From the NCBI GenBank assembly GCA_034509425.1, contig JAVTVJ010001682.1, positions 161,592 through 225,591 of the forward strand: a stretch of 64,000 nucleotides of DNA, given 5' to 3'. The notes below the pieces were generated by a model. The model was not told where the DNA came from. It was given only the letters and a program-made list of their open reading frames with translations, and ran no database searches. Numbering within the stretch: the first letter of the stretch is position 1; the number at the start of each line of letters is the position of its first letter. Source of the stretch: Eopsaltria australis (Eukaryota; Chordata; Aves; Passeriformes; Petroicidae). Position numbers and translations under genes: made by a program. Below are positions 61,136 to 64,000 of this stretch, piece by piece.

Positions 61136-62964
61136 CACTGTGTAACAAACCAGTGGCCTGACACAAAGCACATCCCATTTCCCATCCCCTTCCAGACATC
61201 CCTGCTGAGGCTTGAGCTCTGTGAGCCTCCATCCACCAGCAGGCCAAGCCCTGTGCCTCAGTTTCCCATCTAGGAAATGGAGGTGGCAGCTGTGCCACAT
61301 CCCCCAGGCACAGCAGCAACATCCCAAAAATGGGGCAGCACCCGGATATCTCCGAGGCAGGATCTGCTGCGGGGCCTTGGATTCCTATTTTAAAGCCCAG
61401 CTAATTAATCTCAGCGTAACAAACTCGCACACCCCGCGCAGAGCAGGGGAAAGCATCATCCTCTGGTATTTCCAAAATGCCAGCATTCCAGAAATAACCC
61501 TGCCAGCCTTTTCTCCTAGAGAATACCCCACTTGTCTCTGGAGAAGTGACGACCAGGAGCACCACGAGCCACCAGGAATCAATCCCGTCAGCTCCAGCTC
61601 CGTCAATGGGAGCTGCAGCTCTCGCACTGTTTTTCCCTAGAAACTGCCACAAGGCAGCCAGGATTAGCTAATCAGAGCTGAGGAGCAAATTAATGATTGA
61701 AAGAACTAGGAGAAAGGCAGATTTGATCCGAGATTGCCAGTTTTGCAGCTGGCTCCTACTTGCAAACAATTCATTTAGATTATGAAAGCAAGAAATTGAG
61801 TACAAAACCCCCTAGATTGTTTGCTTCCTGGTGAAAGAAAAGAAAAGAAATGGAATTTAGATTAAAAATTATGCAGAATAGTATTAAATCCCCACCCTCT
61901 TGTGCCTCCCCTCTTGCTGGAAAACCAGAGCTAATCAGAATTTTGCATTGTTCTGCTGCCAGTGTCAGAGCTGCCTCAATGGAGGAGAGATGAAATACAG
62001 GAGGTGGCATTTGCTGTTAACCCCTCAGGCTCCTGCCATGGCAGAAATGGGAACACAGTGCCTGCTGCTGATATCCCACTTTCCCAGCCTGATCAGCTCC
62101 CTTTAGGGGCAGCTCCCCACGCCCTGCACAGCTCCTGCTGTGCCCTGGGCTGGGCACATTGTGTTCATTCCCACACTTGGGGAGCTCTCGGGTGAGCCCT
62201 TTGTCCCCCCTCAGGAAGGATTTGTGTCCCCAGGGATGTGGAGGTGCTGATGCTTTTCCCTGTCGAGGGCACAGGCAGAGCCTCCCTCATGCTGCAGCTT
62301 TGTAGCTCCTCTGTGCAAGGACAGATTTAACTGATCACCAACCAGGCCTAGAATTCCTGCCAGCTGTCCCCAGCAGCAGCAGGACACTGACACCCCAACA
62401 GATGATGCCAGGGGACCAGATCACTCCCCTCACCAGCCTGGGCAGGGCAGGGGCAGGGGCTGAGTGGGCAGGGGGCTGCAGGAGCAGCTTTTCCCCTCTG
62501 GGCACAGCCTGCCCATGCCCTTCTCTGGGTGGCTCTGACACTGCTGGGGGAGCTGGGTGCCGGTTCTGCTGAGCCTCTGCAGCCACCAGTGCAGACACAT
62601 GCACTGCTCAGCATTGTCAGCCTGGCCAAACTGACTCTTCCAACTCTAAAAAGTTTCTGCTCCGGTGCACACGAGACCTGCTGAGCCCTGGGAATGCCCT
62701 GGGAATGCAGTCTCTCGGACTGCACAGCCAACAAGATTTGCTGCCTTTTCAACAAACTTGAAATTGGGCACTTAGGTTTCGTCTCCTGAGGTCCATGGCT
62801 GGCTCAGGAAGCAGGAGGAGTTGCTGGACCTGCTGGAGCTGTCCTTAGATCATCCATTGTCACCAAACTCGATAATCCTGTGCCACCCACCTCCCATGCC
62901 CACAAATACCTGCCTTGCTCTGGCTGACAGAGCCACAAGCACCTCCCCTGGCCAAGGGCCACTG
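61136..62964. other. Intergenic, no gene recognised
   Basis: A patch at about 61340-61445 combines a CpG-containing stretch (ccccgcgcag) with ctaattaatctc, which might be regulatory. The rest is unremarkable. Confidence 0.6.
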
Positions 62965-63290
62965 CTGATCTCCAGGGAGACCTCAGAGCCCCTTCCAGTG
63001 CCTAAAGGGGCTCCAGGAGAGCTGGAGAGGGACTTGGGACAGAGGGCAGGGATGGATGGGATATTGGGAAGGAATTGTTCCCTGGGAGGGTGGGGAGGCC
63101 CTGGCACAGGGTGCCCAGAGAAGCTGTAGCTGTCCCTGGATCCCTGGCAGTGTCCAAGGCCAGGCTGGACAGGGCTTGGAGCAGCCTGGAACAGTGGAAG
63201 GTGTCCCTGCCCATGGCAGGGGTGGAATGGGATGAGTGTTAAGGTCCCTCCCAACGCAACTCTCATTCCATGGCTGTGATAGGACAGGGG
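62965..63290 (+). mobile_element. CR1 LINE fragment, sense
   Basis: It runs from gatctccagggagacctcag through ggaaggaattgttccctggg to the 3' end at aaggtccctcccaacgcaac, tctcattccatggctgtgat. Confidence 0.88.
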
Positions 63291-63464
63291 TGGTGGCTGG
63301 GCCCTGGCAGGGGATGTTTTTGCCTCACCACTGTTATCCTGGGGTGGGATCAGGACCTGGGCTCCCATCCCAGTTCTGCCCCATGGGGCAGGCAGTGGCC
63401 CTTCTCCAGTCCTTGATCTCGCTCTTCCCAGGGCACCATCTCCAGGCCTGTGGCAGCAGGAGCC

Positions 63465-63600
63465 GGTGATTAATTGGTCCCTGGCAATCGCCCCTGGCAG
63501 GGCCTGGGGAGCACAAAGGGCGCTTTGTGTTCGGGCGCTGATAAACGGGGCCGGGATGAGTCACCCGCGGGTAATTAAAGCAGGGAACAGCGCTGCTCAG
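63465..63600. promoter_or_regulatory. Candidate enhancer-like motif cluster
   Basis: Within 136 bases there are ttaattgg (63470-63477), an inverted SOX pair ACAAAG-GGCG-CTTTGT (63513-63528), gctgataaac (GATA-like), a perfect AP-1 site TGAGTCA (63557-63563) and TAATTA (63572-63577). The stretch has higher CpG content than its surroundings. Function is inferred from motifs only. Confidence 0.4.
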
Positions 63601-63879
63601 CCAGGAGCGCGGCACAGGAGCTCATTGCATGCTCTAACTGGGTCATGCTGGAGACCAGGGCTGGCAGAGCCTTGTCTGGGCCCACCTGGCCCTGGCATGG
63701 CCCCAGCCCAGCAGCAACGCCACTGCCCGTCCCCAAAAGTGACCATTTTGATCCAGTAAACCAAGGGAGAAGCTCTGCCAGGACAGTTTCACATGGTGTG
63801 GGGTCAAACTGGGGTTGCTGGTCCTGCAAAAACTCCTGGAGAGCTCAGCTGAGGGACTGTAGGATCTGTCTGTTTCCAC

Positions 63880-64000
63880 CCCTCCATCCATCCATCCATC
63901 CCTCCATCCATCCATCCATCCATCCATCCATCCATCCATCCATCCATCCATCCTTCCATCCATCCATCCATCCATCCATCCATCCATCCATCCATCCATC
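63880..64000. repeat. CATC tetranucleotide microsatellite, reaching the window edge
   Basis: About 30 tandem units of catc/ccat occur with three interruptions (cctccat, cttccat). The array continues past the window. It causes the repetitive MDGW reading frames on the minus strand. Confidence 0.97.

Noticed and set aside
63643..63999. Repetitive MDGW-rich protein on the minus strand
   Set aside because: It is a translation of the CATC microsatellite.

Overview
This is vertebrate nuclear DNA, most likely from a bird. At least twenty CR1-type (chicken repeat 1) LINE fragments are scattered on both strands, recognisable by a 3' end that reads 'ccttccaacccaa...attctgtgattct' in sense. There is no bacterial gene organisation, introns are short to medium, and a CATC microsatellite ends the window. 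A songbird is plausible from the style of the CR1 copies, but this is only an impression.

One spliced protein-coding gene on the + strand fills about 58 of the 64 kb. I followed 21 coding exons from 357 to the stop codon at 58471-58473. They join in one frame, with matching intron phase at all 20 junctions, into 1,021 codons. The N-terminal end is unresolved: more exons may lie left of the window, or translation may start at the ATG at 345. Residue numbers below count from position 357. The protein has an N-terminal part of unknown type (about residues 1-156) followed by five divergent modules that resemble nucleoside diphosphate kinase (NDK) domains (I about 157-285, II about 319-460, III about 482-645, IV about 678-831, V about 873-1010). 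Module IV is the clearest. The usual catalytic histidine of the N-x-x-H-G-S-D motif is replaced in most modules (Tyr in IV) and survives only in module II, so the protein is probably a non-catalytic scaffold. It is not a close match to the classical NME proteins I know. A long avian relative of the dynein-assembly factor DNAAF8/C16orf71 or an NME8/NME9-like axonemal protein are possible identities that I cannot confirm, so no symbol is assigned.

Layout: 1-356 is upstream sequence or intron with a possible microexon. 357-13399 holds the N-terminal exons with long introns. 15687-18265 is module I, 20094-20200 a linker, 23093-27548 module II, 29071-32529 module III, 32455-34079 a linker, 36013-45348 module IV, 46282-46402 a linker, and 48736-58473 module V with the stop. 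A polyadenylation signal with a GU-rich tract lies at about 58566-58595. 58600-64000 is intergenic, with CR1 copies and a compact GC-rich motif cluster near 63465-63600 that could be an enhancer. No RNA gene, CRISPR array or second protein-coding gene was supported.

Notable details: a GC-AG intron before the last exon, a NAGNAG tandem acceptor at 30481, five consecutive skippable 1-1 exons, three intronic minisatellites, a strong hairpin in intron 14 beside an LTR-like block, and a SOXE-type inverted dimer site beside AP-1 and homeobox motifs in the 3' intergenic region.
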